21,287 nucleotides of DNA, taken from contig CAWZYX010000046.1 of assembly GCA_963966315.1 (NCBI GenBank), positions 1 through 21,287 of the forward strand. Direction: 5' to 3'. Numbering within the stretch: the stretch's first letter is position 1; each line of letters opens with the position of its first letter. A program made the translations under genes and the position numbers. Source of the stretch: Winogradskyella_A sp963966315 (GTDB taxonomy: Bacteria; Bacteroidota; Bacteroidia; Flavobacteriales; Flavobacteriaceae). Below the pieces are notes generated by a model. That model saw only the letters and a list, made by a program, of their open reading frames with translations, was not told the origin of the DNA and ran no database searches. Below, piece by piece: positions 1 to 6,852 of this stretch.

Positions 1-84
1 GACATTATTAATAATTTCTTGAGCTTTGGAAGATGAACCGAAGGATTTTTAATCAATTTTACCGTCAATTCTCCATGTATGTTA

Positions 85-92
85 TATTTTTG
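85..92 (+). promoter_or_regulatory. Bacteroidota -7 box upstream of gpmI
   Basis: TATTTTTG fits the TAnnTTTG -7 consensus and ends 19 bases before the gpmI start codon. No clear TTTG -33 element lies at the expected distance, so this is a motif match rather than a full promoter. The preceding bases 1-84 hold no gene I can support; short open frames run off the left edge on both strands. Confidence 0.4.
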
Positions 93-111
93 ATTCAAAC
101 TTGATTGAGAA

Positions 112-1632
112 ATGAACAAGAAAGTAATTCTAATGATACTTGATGGCTGGGGAAAATCTCCTGATCCTGAAGTATCGGCCATAGATCATGCCAACACCCC
201 ATTTATTGATGGTCTTTATCAAAAATACCCTAGTGCAAGTTTAAGGACCGATGGATTAAATGTAGGCCTCCCGGAGGGGCAAATGGGCAATAGCGAAGTC
301 GGACACATGAATTTAGGTGCAGGAAGAATTGTTTATCAGGATTTGGTAAAAATAAATCTGGCTGTGGAGGATAAGTCTCTGAACCAAATGCCCGAATTGA
401 CCAGGGCTTTTGAGAACGCCAAATCTAATGGGAAAAAGGTACATTTTTTGGGCTTGGTTAGTGATGGCGGAGTACATTCTCACATCAATCATTTATTTGG
501 ACTATTAGACGCAGCAAAAGAGTACGGACTAAAGGATGTTTATGTACATGCCTTCACAGACGGCCGTGATGTTGACCCAAAATCGGGATATGGGTTTATT
601 TCCGATCTCCAGGATAAGCTTTCAGAGACTGGTGCCCGGTTAGCCACTGTATGTGGGCGTTATTACGCCATGGACCGGGATAAGCGATGGGAAAGGGTTA
701 AGCTCGCTTATGACGCTCTTGTTCATGGAAAAGGAGAACTTAGCATAGACCCTTTGAAGTCTATAGAAAATAGTTACGAAGAAGGGGTTACTGACGAATT
801 TATAAAACCAATAGTGCTAACTGATGGTAACGACGAAGCTATTGCTAAAATAGAGGATGGTGATGTTATCATATTTTTTAATTTCCGAACCGATAGAGGA
901 CGTCAGCTTACTCAGGCACTCTCACAGCAGGATTTTCATGAGTATAATATGCACAAGCTCGATTTGTACTATGTGACGATGACCAACTACGATGATAGCT
1001 TTAAAAACATTGAGGTGATCTTTAAAAAAGACAACCTCAGGGAGACTTTGGGTGAAGTTTTGGAGAAGCATAAAAAAAGACAAATTCGAATTGCTGAAAC
1101 TGAAAAGTATCCTCATGTGACCTTTTTCTTCTCCGGTGGAAGAGAAACTGAATTCAAAGGAGAAAGAAGAATTCTCAGAAGCTCTCCAAAGGTACCGACC
1201 TATGACCTCAAACCAGAAATGAGCGCTTATGAGATCAAGGACGCACTCCTCCCGGAATTAGAGAACGAAACCGCAGATTTCATATGCTTAAATTTCGCAA
1301 ATGGCGATATGGTGGGACATACAGGGGTTATGGACGCGGCAATTAAAGCCTGTGAAGCCGTCGATAAATGTGTTGAGGCTGTTGTCACAACCGCATTGGA
1401 GCACAATTATACCACCCTACTTATAGCAGACCACGGGACCTGCGAGACCATGGTAAATCCCGATGGTACGCCTAACACAGCCCATACCACAAATCCAGTA
1501 CCCATTATTTTAATTGATAAGGACCTCAAAAACATAAAAGACGGTATTCTTGGCGACTTGGCTCCAACTATTCTTGAATTGATGGGCATTCCTCAACCAG
1601 AGATCATGACCCAACATTCATTGATATCCTAA
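112..1632 (+). CDS. gpmI: 2,3-bisphosphoglycerate-independent phosphoglycerate mutase
   Basis: Interconverts 3- and 2-phosphoglycerate in glycolysis and gluconeogenesis, in the cytoplasm, using two Mn2+ ions and a phosphoserine intermediate. The 506-residue length is usual for the family. The N-terminal metal-binding Asp is in ILDGWG (Asp11), and the catalytic serine is Ser61 in GQMGNSEVGH. The C-terminal phosphatase half shows NGDMVGHTG and the DHG metal motif, here DHGTCETM where many homologues have DHGN. The ATG at 112 gives the standard MNKKVILMILDGWG start. The HAD hydrolase gene follows after 37 bases on the same strand with no terminator between, so the two may be co-transcribed. Confidence 0.97.
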   Translation: MNKKVILMILDGWGKSPDPEVSAIDHANTPFIDGLYQKYPSASLRTDGLNVGLPEGQMGNSEVGHMNLGAGRIVYQDLVKINLAVEDKSLNQMPELTRAFENAKSNGKKVHFLGLVSDGGVHSHINHLFGLLDAAKEYGLKDVYVHAFTDGRDVDPKSGYGFISDLQDKLSETGARLATVCGRYYAMDRDKRWERVKLAYDALVHGKGELSIDPLKSIENSYEEGVTDEFIKPIVLTDGNDEAIAKIEDGDVIIFFNFRTDRGRQLTQALSQQDFHEYNMHKLDLYYVTMTNYDDSFKNIEVIFKKDNLRETLGEVLEKHKKRQIRIAETEKYPHVTFFFSGGRETEFKGERRILRSSPKVPTYDLKPEMSAYEIKDALLPELENETADFICLNFANGDMVGHTGVMDAAIKACEAVDKCVEAVVTTALEHNYTTLLIADHGTCETMVNPDGTPNTAHTTNPVPIILIDKDLKNIKDGILGDLAPTILELMGIPQPEIMTQHSLIS

Positions 1633-1669
1633 CTCTTAAAATAGTTCTTTTGCGTTTCAGAAACGAGAT

Positions 1670-2080
1670 ATGAATTTTCAAAACCGACTTATCATTGCTG
1701 TAGATTTTGACGGCACCATTGTTGAAGACGCCTATCCTGATATCGGGAAACCCAAAATTTTCGCATTTGAAACTTTAAAGCGTTTTAAAGAAGACGGTCA
1801 CCGACTCATTCTATGGACCTACAGATACGGAACCAGATTAGAGGAAGCCGTATCCTTTTGCAGACAAAACGGCGTTGAATTTTATGCGGTGAATAGCAGT
1901 TTTCCAGAAGAGGTGTTTGATGATACCAAAAGCAGAAAAATTCACGCAGATCTGTTCATCGACGATCGCAATGTTGGTGGCGCTTTGGGCTGGGGTGAGA
2001 TCTATCAAATTGTTACCAACGAAACTCCAGACCACCGAAAATTAAAGCCCAGAAAAGGTTTTCTGGGCTGGTTTAAATGA
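1670..2080 (+). CDS. Small HAD-type hydrolase of the BT0820 kind
   Basis: A cytoplasmic 136-residue protein with a minimal HAD phosphatase fold and no cap domain. Motif I is DFDGT (Asp12 nucleophile, Asp14 general acid), motif II is the Thr in LILWTYR (Thr50), and motif IV is FIDDRN (Asp98-Asp99). The set is complete, so it is probably active. Length and sequence style match the BT0820-type family of Bacteroidota; the natural substrate is not known to me. The final 12 codons contain a perfect hairpin (2046-2069) that looks like a transcription terminator, so the protein's C-terminal KPRKGFLGWFK is partly dictated by that structure. The convergent CoA-transferase gene ends only seven bases away. 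Confidence 0.85.
   Translation: MNFQNRLIIAVDFDGTIVEDAYPDIGKPKIFAFETLKRFKEDGHRLILWTYRYGTRLEEAVSFCRQNGVEFYAVNSSFPEEVFDDTKSRKIHADLFIDDRNVGGALGWGEIYQIVTNETPDHRKLKPRKGFLGWFK
2046..2069. terminator. Perfect hairpin inside the end of the HAD gene, likely shared terminator
   Basis: AGCCCAGAAAA and TTTTCTGGGCT pair perfectly over 11 bp around a GG loop. On the + strand it is followed by a T-rich but interrupted tail up to about 2087. On the - strand it is followed by TTTAATTTTC. It lies between two converging genes (stops at 2080 and 2088) and is the only strong hairpin there, so it probably terminates both transcripts although it is coding sequence for one of them. Confidence 0.6.
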
Positions 2081-2087
2081 TTTTTGA

Positions 2088-3353
2088 TTAAAGCAGATTG
2101 AAATACTCCCTGTCAATATGCTCCCTATGGTCTGGATGAGCAATTTCAACAAGTGCTTTTACCCTTTCTTTAATTGTTTTACCGTATAAATTGGCCACAC
2201 CATACTCAGTGACCACGTAGTGTATGTGGGCTCTGGTAGTGACTACCCCTGCACCAGACTTTAAAGCAGGAACAATTCGGCTGATTCCCTTTCTGGTGAC
2301 TGATGGAAGGGCAATAATGGCTTTACCGCCCTCACTTAATGAGGCACCACGAATAAAATCCATCTGTCCTCCTACACCGGAATACATTTTTGAACCAAAC
2401 GAATCTGCACATACCTGTCCGGTAACATCCACCTCAATGGCAGAGTTGATCGCTACCATTCTAGGGTTTTGTTTGATAATACTCACATCATTCACATAGT
2501 CCGAGGTTCGCATTTCAACAAAAGGGTTGTCGTCAACATAGTCATAAAGCCGTTTAGACCCCATTAAAAAGGTGGCCAGTGACCTGCCTGGATCTACCCC
2601 TTTATAATCGCCGTTAATGACGTTATTGAGGATAAGGTCAATGACTCCATCTGAAAACATTTCGGTATGCAAGCCCAGATCTTTATGGTTGGTCAGTCGT
2701 GTTAGTACGGCATTGGGAATGTTACCAATACCCATTTGAAGGGTACTTCTATCCTCTATCAGTTCTGCTACATAATCACCGATTTTGGTTTCAGTTTCAT
2801 TTGGGGCGGTTGGTTTATGTGAAGGAAGTTCCTCATCGCACTCCACAAAAGCATCAATTTCTGTGACGTGTATAATCCCATCACCAAATGTACGGGGCAT
2901 CTGCTTATTGACCTGCGCTATCACATAGTCTGCATTGGCAATAGCAGCAAGGGTTGCTTCAACTGATACACCCAGAGAACAATAGCCGTGCGTATCTGGA
3001 ACCGATACATGTATTAAAGCCACCTGAATATCTACAATGTTTCTCTTGAATAAGAGTGGTAACTCACTGAGAAACACAGGGGTGTAAGAGCCATTGCCTT
3101 CTTTAAGCGTATGTCTTACATTTCTTCCAATAAAAAAAGAGTTCACGTGAAAGCTTTTAGCATACTTTGGATCTGCATAAGGTGCTGGTCCTTCCGTATG
3201 CAGCTGACATATTTCAACATTCTCTAATTCTTCATGCCGGTCGACCAGGGCTTTGATTAAAACCTGGGGTGCAGCAGCTGCTGCCTGTAAATATATTTTA
3301 TCGTTCGATTTTACTACTTTAAGTGCCTCCTGGGCACTGATAGTTTTTATCAT
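2088..3353 (-). CDS. Acetyl-CoA hydrolase / CoA-transferase family protein
   Basis: A 421-residue cytoplasmic member of the family that includes 4-hydroxybutyrate CoA-transferase and acetyl-CoA hydrolase. The two-domain layout is present: an N-terminal half, and a C-terminal half with GVGGQMDFIRGASLSEGGK near residues 320-340. The conserved Glu that forms the acyl-glutamyl-CoA intermediate is Glu231 in GLHTEMFSDG. Such enzymes move CoA between short-chain acids, for instance acetate and 4-hydroxybutyrate or propionate; the exact substrate cannot be read from sequence. It stands alone on its strand, with its own -7 box upstream, so no neighbouring pathway genes help decide. Start ATG at 3353 gives a normal N-terminus. 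Confidence 0.88.
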   Translation of the reverse strand: MIKTISAQEALKVVKSNDKIYLQAAAAAPQVLIKALVDRHEELENVEICQLHTEGPAPYADPKYAKSFHVNSFFIGRNVRHTLKEGNGSYTPVFLSELPLLFKRNIVDIQVALIHVSVPDTHGYCSLGVSVEATLAAIANADYVIAQVNKQMPRTFGDGIIHVTEIDAFVECDEELPSHKPTAPNETETKIGDYVAELIEDRSTLQMGIGNIPNAVLTRLTNHKDLGLHTEMFSDGVIDLILNNVINGDYKGVDPGRSLATFLMGSKRLYDYVDDNPFVEMRTSDYVNDVSIIKQNPRMVAINSAIEVDVTGQVCADSFGSKMYSGVGGQMDFIRGASLSEGGKAIIALPSVTRKGISRIVPALKSGAGVVTTRAHIHYVVTEYGVANLYGKTIKERVKALVEIAHPDHREHIDREYFNLL

Positions 3354-3375
3354 GATTCAAGGTGTTTTATAAGAA

Positions 3376-3383
3376 CAAAAGTA
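3376..3383 (-). promoter_or_regulatory. -7 box for the CoA-transferase gene
   Basis: Read on the - strand this is TACTTTTG, a perfect TAnnTTTG match, 22 bases upstream of the start codon. A CAAG (TTG on the - strand) lies 12 bases further up, closer than the usual 17-23 base spacing. Confidence 0.4.
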
Positions 3384-3433
3384 CAGTCTTAAACACAAGT
3401 AAAAACTGCCTTATGTCATGTTTTGGGTAAATA

Positions 3434-3462
3434 TTTGAAGTCGCATTTATTGGCTATCTTTG
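3434..3462 (+). promoter_or_regulatory. Promoter upstream of map (-33 TTTG, -7 TATCTTTG)
   Basis: TTTG at 3434-3437 and TATCTTTG at 3455-3462 are separated by 17 bases, within the range known for Flavobacterium promoters. The -7 box ends 22 bases before the map start codon. This is the most complete promoter match in the window. Confidence 0.55.
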
Positions 3463-3484
3463 GCCCAATTTTAAGGCAAATGAT

Positions 3485-4303
3485 ATGATCATACCTAAAT
3501 CTCCGGAGGAGATAGAATTAATGAGAAAAAGTGCTCTTGTGGTTTCAAAAACGCTTGGTATGCTTGCGAGAGAAGTGAAGCCCGGAATTACTACCAACAG
3601 ACTGGATGAGTTGGCTGAAGAGTTCATTAGATCACAGGGTGCCTTACCGGGGTTCAAAGGACTTTACGACTGCCCCTCCACTCTCCTGTGTAGTGTAAAT
3701 GAAGCTGTGGTTCATGGACTACCTACAGACCGACCTCTGGAGGAAGGGGACATCGTTTCTATTGATTGTGGTGCCTACATGAATGAGTTTTATGGAGACC
3801 ATGCCTATACCTTTGAAATTGGAGAAGTAGACCCTGACACTAAAAAACTAATTGAGGTTACTAAAGAATCTCTTTACGTTGGTATCAGACAGTTTAAGTC
3901 GGGTAACCGCGTTGGTGATGTGGGCTATGCTATTCAAACTTTCTGTGAGTCCCACGGATTTGGGGTTGTTCGGGAATTAGTCGGTCACGGACTTGGACGA
4001 AAAATGCATGAAGATCCTGAGATGCCTAATTACGGACGCAGAGGTCGTGGTAAAAAATTCATTGAAGGTATGGTGGTTGCCATTGAGCCCATGATTAATC
4101 TAGGGACTCACAAGGTAAAACAGCTTAAGGACGGATGGACTATTGTTACGCAGGATGCAAACCCCAGTGTGCACTTTGAGCACGATGTGGCGTTGATTAA
4201 TGGAAAACCTGAACTGCTTTCAACCTTTGCCTATGTGCACGAAGCTCTGGGGATCACTTCAGACGAAGAGGATGAATTCAGGGCCGTTCCATTAAATTTA
4301 TAA
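3485..4303 (+). CDS. map: Type I methionine aminopeptidase
   Basis: Removes the initiator methionine from new proteins in the cytoplasm, using two divalent metal ions. All five metal ligands are visible: Asp94 (SIDCGAY), Asp105 (YGDHAYTF), His168 (LVGHGLGR), Glu201 (VAIEPMI) and Glu232 (VHFEHDV). The substrate-binding His77 (VVHGLP) is also present. At 272 residues it carries a short C-terminal extension of about 35 residues beyond the catalytic core. The start at 3485 is chosen because it gives MIIPKSPEEIELMRKS, the usual N-terminus; an ATG five bases earlier is out of frame. It heads a tight operon with the cupin (2-base gap) and the methyltransferase genes. Confidence 0.97.
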   Translation: MIIPKSPEEIELMRKSALVVSKTLGMLAREVKPGITTNRLDELAEEFIRSQGALPGFKGLYDCPSTLLCSVNEAVVHGLPTDRPLEEGDIVSIDCGAYMNEFYGDHAYTFEIGEVDPDTKKLIEVTKESLYVGIRQFKSGNRVGDVGYAIQTFCESHGFGVVRELVGHGLGRKMHEDPEMPNYGRRGRGKKFIEGMVVAIEPMINLGTHKVKQLKDGWTIVTQDANPSVHFEHDVALINGKPELLSTFAYVHEALGITSDEEDEFRAVPLNL

Positions 4304-4305
4304 TT

Positions 4306-4641
4306 ATGATCATTGATATCACATCACTTAAACAACATCAGGTTGTTGAGGGCTACAAAGCGAGATTCGTGCACTCGGAATCCATGACCATTGTTTTCTG
4401 GGAAGTGGATAAAGGCGCTTCCATTCCTGTGCATTCCCATATTCACGAACAATTATCTCAGGTAACCGAAGGAAGGTTTGAAATGGACATAGATGGCGAA
4501 ACCATTATTTTGAAACCTGGCGATCTGTTAGTAATTCCGTCTCATGCAAAGCACGGTGGTAAGGCTCTTACAGACTGTAAAATCATCGATACTTTTAGTC
4601 CAGTAAGAGAAGATTACAGGACCTTATCTGAAGAATCTTGA
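4306..4641 (+). CDS. Small single-domain cupin protein
   Basis: A 111-residue conserved-barrel cupin. Cupin motif 1 is seen as GASIPVHSHIHEQ (His43, His45, His47, with Glu48/Gln49 nearby) ending at TEGRFEM, and motif 2 as KPGDLLVIPSHAKHG (His83). These residues would bind a single metal ion. The biochemical role is unknown: stand-alone cupins of this size include small dioxygenases, isomerases and sensors. The gene starts two bases after map and its TGA stop overlaps the TTG start of the methyltransferase gene, which suggests translational coupling. The role of this pairing with map is not evident. Confidence 0.85.
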   Translation: MIIDITSLKQHQVVEGYKARFVHSESMTIVFWEVDKGASIPVHSHIHEQLSQVTEGRFEMDIDGETIILKPGDLLVIPSHAKHGGKALTDCKIIDTFSPVREDYRTLSEES

Positions 4642-5396
4642 TCAAATTTTTCTTAAAATACATCCCAAGACCTGTTTTAATTCGATTAAGTTATATCGCC
4701 AGGCCCTTCCTAAGTCTCTTTTTAAAGGGAACCAACTACACAGATCCAATTGATGGCAGATCATTCAGGCGTTTCTTATCTTATGGATACGAAAAACAGC
4801 GAGCAAATGTGCTCTCCCCTTCAACACTGTCTTTGGAAAGACATCGGTTGCTCTGGCTGTACTTAAAGAACGAAACAGACTTCTTTGACAAAGAACTCAA
4901 AGTATTGCATTTTGCTCCGGAACAAGCCTTCTACAGGCGCTTCAGAAAACTCAACAATTTAGATTATACAACCACCGACCTTAACTCGCCTCTGGCAGAC
5001 GTTCAGGCAGATATATGTGCACTTCCATTTCAGGATAATGTGTTTGATGTTATTCTGTGTAATCATGTACTGGAACACATACCAGACGACCACCAGGCGA
5101 TGTCGGAACTGTACAGAGTGATGAAATCCGGCGGGTGGGGTATATTTCAAATTCCTCAGGACCTCAACAGATCGGTCACCTTCGAAGATAATTCAATTAC
5201 AGACCCTAAAAAAAGGGCCGAAATATTCGGACAGTATGACCATGTTCGAGTTTACGGAAGAGACTATTTCGAGAAGTTACGAAGTGTTGGATTCAATGTG
5301 GTCGAAGTCGATTATACATCAACCCTTTCAAATACCGAAATCGACAAATACCGGTTGGCAAAAGGGGAATTGATTCCACTGGTCATGAAATCTTAA
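4638..5396 (+). CDS. Class I SAM-dependent methyltransferase (TTG start)
   Basis: A 252-residue protein with a Rossmann-type SAM-binding core. VLHFAPEQAFYRRF (residues 89-102) takes the place of the glycine-rich motif I. TTTDLNSP (111-118) carries the acidic ribose-binding residue, and ADICALPFQDNVFDVILCNHVLEHI (124-148) covers motifs II-III and is typical of the Methyltransf_11 family. The basic, hydrophobic N-terminus may lie against a membrane. The start is TTG at 4638, overlapping the cupin stop by four bases; there is no in-frame ATG until well into the domain, so TTG or a nearby non-ATG codon must be used. The substrate is unknown. Its TAA stop overlaps the TAA of convergent apbE. Confidence 0.8.
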   Translation: MIKFFLKYIPRPVLIRLSYIARPFLSLFLKGTNYTDPIDGRSFRRFLSYGYEKQRANVLSPSTLSLERHRLLWLYLKNETDFFDKELKVLHFAPEQAFYRRFRKLNNLDYTTTDLNSPLADVQADICALPFQDNVFDVILCNHVLEHIPDDHQAMSELYRVMKSGGWGIFQIPQDLNRSVTFEDNSITDPKKRAEIFGQYDHVRVYGRDYFEKLRSVGFNVVEVDYTSTLSNTEIDKYRLAKGELIPLVMKS

Positions 5397-6379
5397 TCCT
5401 CGGGGAAACCGTTTAGGGATATGGCTGAAAGCGTTTCTCCACCATCGTAAACGATGAAATACACTTGAAGTTCCGGATGAAATTCTAGAAAAGCTTCCGT
5501 TTGCTCTACCCCCATAGCCTGGAAGGCAGTGGCATAACCATCGGCTAACATAGCATTGGGTGCAATAACTGAAACGCTGAGTACATTGGTCTTTGTTGGG
5601 TACCCTGTGGACGTGTCAATGATATGCGCATAGCGGTTACCGTTTTTATCCACCTTAAATTTTCTGTAAACACCTGAAGTTGCCATTCCCTTATTGGATA
5701 AAGAGATAATTTTAGAATAGGTTTGAGAACCATCAAAATTGGGATCGTCTACACCAATGCGCCACTGGGTTTCACTTTCTTTATTGATGCCTGCACTTCG
5801 CAGGTCACCTCCAATGTCCACAAGGTAATTTCTAATTCCCTGAGTTTCCAAATATTCAGATACCTGATCAATGGCGTACCCCTTGGCTATCGCATTGAAA
5901 TCCAAATAAACACTATCGGGCTTGATAAAACGGTCTTCCAGCATGATAACTTTATCAAAGCCCACGAAATTCATCAAAGTGCTAATGGTTATACTATCTG
6001 TGAGAAATTTGTTCTCATCCGGTCCAAAATTCCAGGCATTTACCACATTTCCAATGGTGGGGTCAAAAGCACCTTTGGTCTCTTTAAATATTTTCTTTGA
6101 AGCTTTAAAAACGGCTTTAAAATGTTGGTCTACCTCAACCTGTTCATTCCTGTTAAACCTTGAAATATCCGAATCTGGTATATAGGTGGATAGCGAATAG
6201 TTGATGACCTCAAAAATACTATCGACCGCTTCCTGGTGGTCCTGCTCCTCGTCGGAATAATAAGTGATATTGAAATAGGTTCCAAAAATGGCTCCACTAT
6301 ACTTAGTATTTTCAGGAGCTTGACTGCAGGATACTACAAAGCCTCCGGCAATTATCAGGAAAAGAAGACGCTGCATCAT
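5393..6379 (-). CDS. apbE: FAD:protein FMN transferase, lipoprotein
   Basis: ApbE attaches FMN from FAD through a phosphoester to Thr/Ser of target proteins. In bacteria with Na+-NQR the targets are NqrB and NqrC, both encoded in this window. A lipoprotein signal peptide is seen (MMQRLLFLIIAGG... with lipobox VVSC, Cys18), so it acts outside the inner membrane, where the flavinylated sites of Nqr lie. Family motifs: LVDIGGDLRSAG (187-198), HIIDTSTGYP (252-261) and the Mg-binding ADGYATAFQAMG (Asp280, Thr284). Length 328 is normal. Two adjacent ATGs at 6379 and 6376 could both start it. The small-protein gene lies one base upstream in the same operon. Confidence 0.95.
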   Translation of the reverse strand: MMQRLLFLIIAGGFVVSCSQAPENTKYSGAIFGTYFNITYYSDEEQDHQEAVDSIFEVINYSLSTYIPDSDISRFNRNEQVEVDQHFKAVFKASKKIFKETKGAFDPTIGNVVNAWNFGPDENKFLTDSITISTLMNFVGFDKVIMLEDRFIKPDSVYLDFNAIAKGYAIDQVSEYLETQGIRNYLVDIGGDLRSAGINKESETQWRIGVDDPNFDGSQTYSKIISLSNKGMATSGVYRKFKVDKNGNRYAHIIDTSTGYPTKTNVLSVSVIAPNAMLADGYATAFQAMGVEQTEAFLEFHPELQVYFIVYDGGETLSAISLNGFPED

Positions 6380-6380
6380 A

Positions 6381-6758
6381 TTAATTTAAATTCATATCAA
6401 TCACCTGAATCCCATTGTATTCAATCAGGTATTCCTCATTTAGATATATTGGCAAGGATTCCCCCTGGGGATTGCCTAAGCCCACACCTGCATAAAGTAC
6501 TTTTGCGTCCTTTTCATAAGCGTGTTTTTTAAAGGTTTCCATCCAAACGACGTCGTAATTATTAGGGTTCTCCGGAAGGATGACAGCCCTGACGATCACG
6601 AAAAAATACTGACTACTCTTATCGATACAGACAAACTGAGGGTGCTTTTTAAGCTTGCTGTTTACCGCAATAAATTCAAATCCTCGAGACTCCAGATCCT
6701 TACCAACATGATTCATAGCCAGGTTGTGCAACTCCTGCTTACTTAATGCCTTTCTCAT
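6381..6758 (-). CDS. Conserved small protein paired with apbE, function unknown
   Basis: A soluble 125-residue protein with no signal peptide or membrane segment. A helical N-terminus (KQELHNLAMNHVG) is followed by alternating strands and helices. I recognise it as a flavobacterial protein usually found beside apbE and nqr; as I recall, databases often label such proteins 'NADH-quinone reductase subunit F', which is not justified because it lacks the ferredoxin, FAD and NADH motifs of NqrF. It ends one base before apbE and is surely co-transcribed with it. The start is set at the second Met (6758), not the in-frame ATG at 6779, because a perfect -7 promoter box (6765-6772) lies between them. 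A role in flavinylation or Nqr assembly is inference from context only. Confidence 0.75.
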   Translation of the reverse strand: MRKALSKQELHNLAMNHVGKDLESRGFEFIAVNSKLKKHPQFVCIDKSSQYFFVIVRAVILPENPNNYDVVWMETFKKHAYEKDAKVLYAGVGLGNPQGESLPIYLNEEYLIEYNGIQVIDMNLN

Positions 6759-6764
6759 AGTATG

Positions 6765-6772
6765 CAAATTTA
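6765..6772 (-). promoter_or_regulatory. -7 box for the small-protein/apbE operon
   Basis: Read on the - strand this is TAAATTTG, a perfect TAnnTTTG match. Its last base is only six bases before the ATG at 6758, so the transcript would have almost no leader. It lies downstream of the alternative ATG at 6779, which argues against that start. Confidence 0.5.
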
Positions 6773-6852
6773 ATGGCATTTAATGGTTTTTCCACAGATA
6801 GTTGATAATTTATACCTGAGCTATTCTGAAATATTAGATACATTTACGCTTA

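Noticed and set aside
1..84. Short open frames running off the left edge: + strand ending in a TGA at 34-36, and - strand frames without an ATG except at position 5.
   Set aside because: Only a dozen or so codons are visible on either strand and no family can be recognised, so no gene is called.
1640..1669. Small CGTTT/AAACG hairpin between gpmI and the HAD gene.
   Set aside because: Only five base pairs, three-base loop and no T run; too weak to call a terminator.
2224..2499. 91-codon open frame on the + strand inside the CoA-transferase gene.
   Set aside because: It lies wholly within a well-supported gene on the other strand and its product has no recognisable domain; it is a shadow frame.
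6381..6758. Idea that the small apbE-linked protein is a nuclease of the PD-(D/E)xK type, from its alpha-beta pattern.
   Set aside because: The required Asp/Glu-x-Lys constellation is not present in a convincing order.
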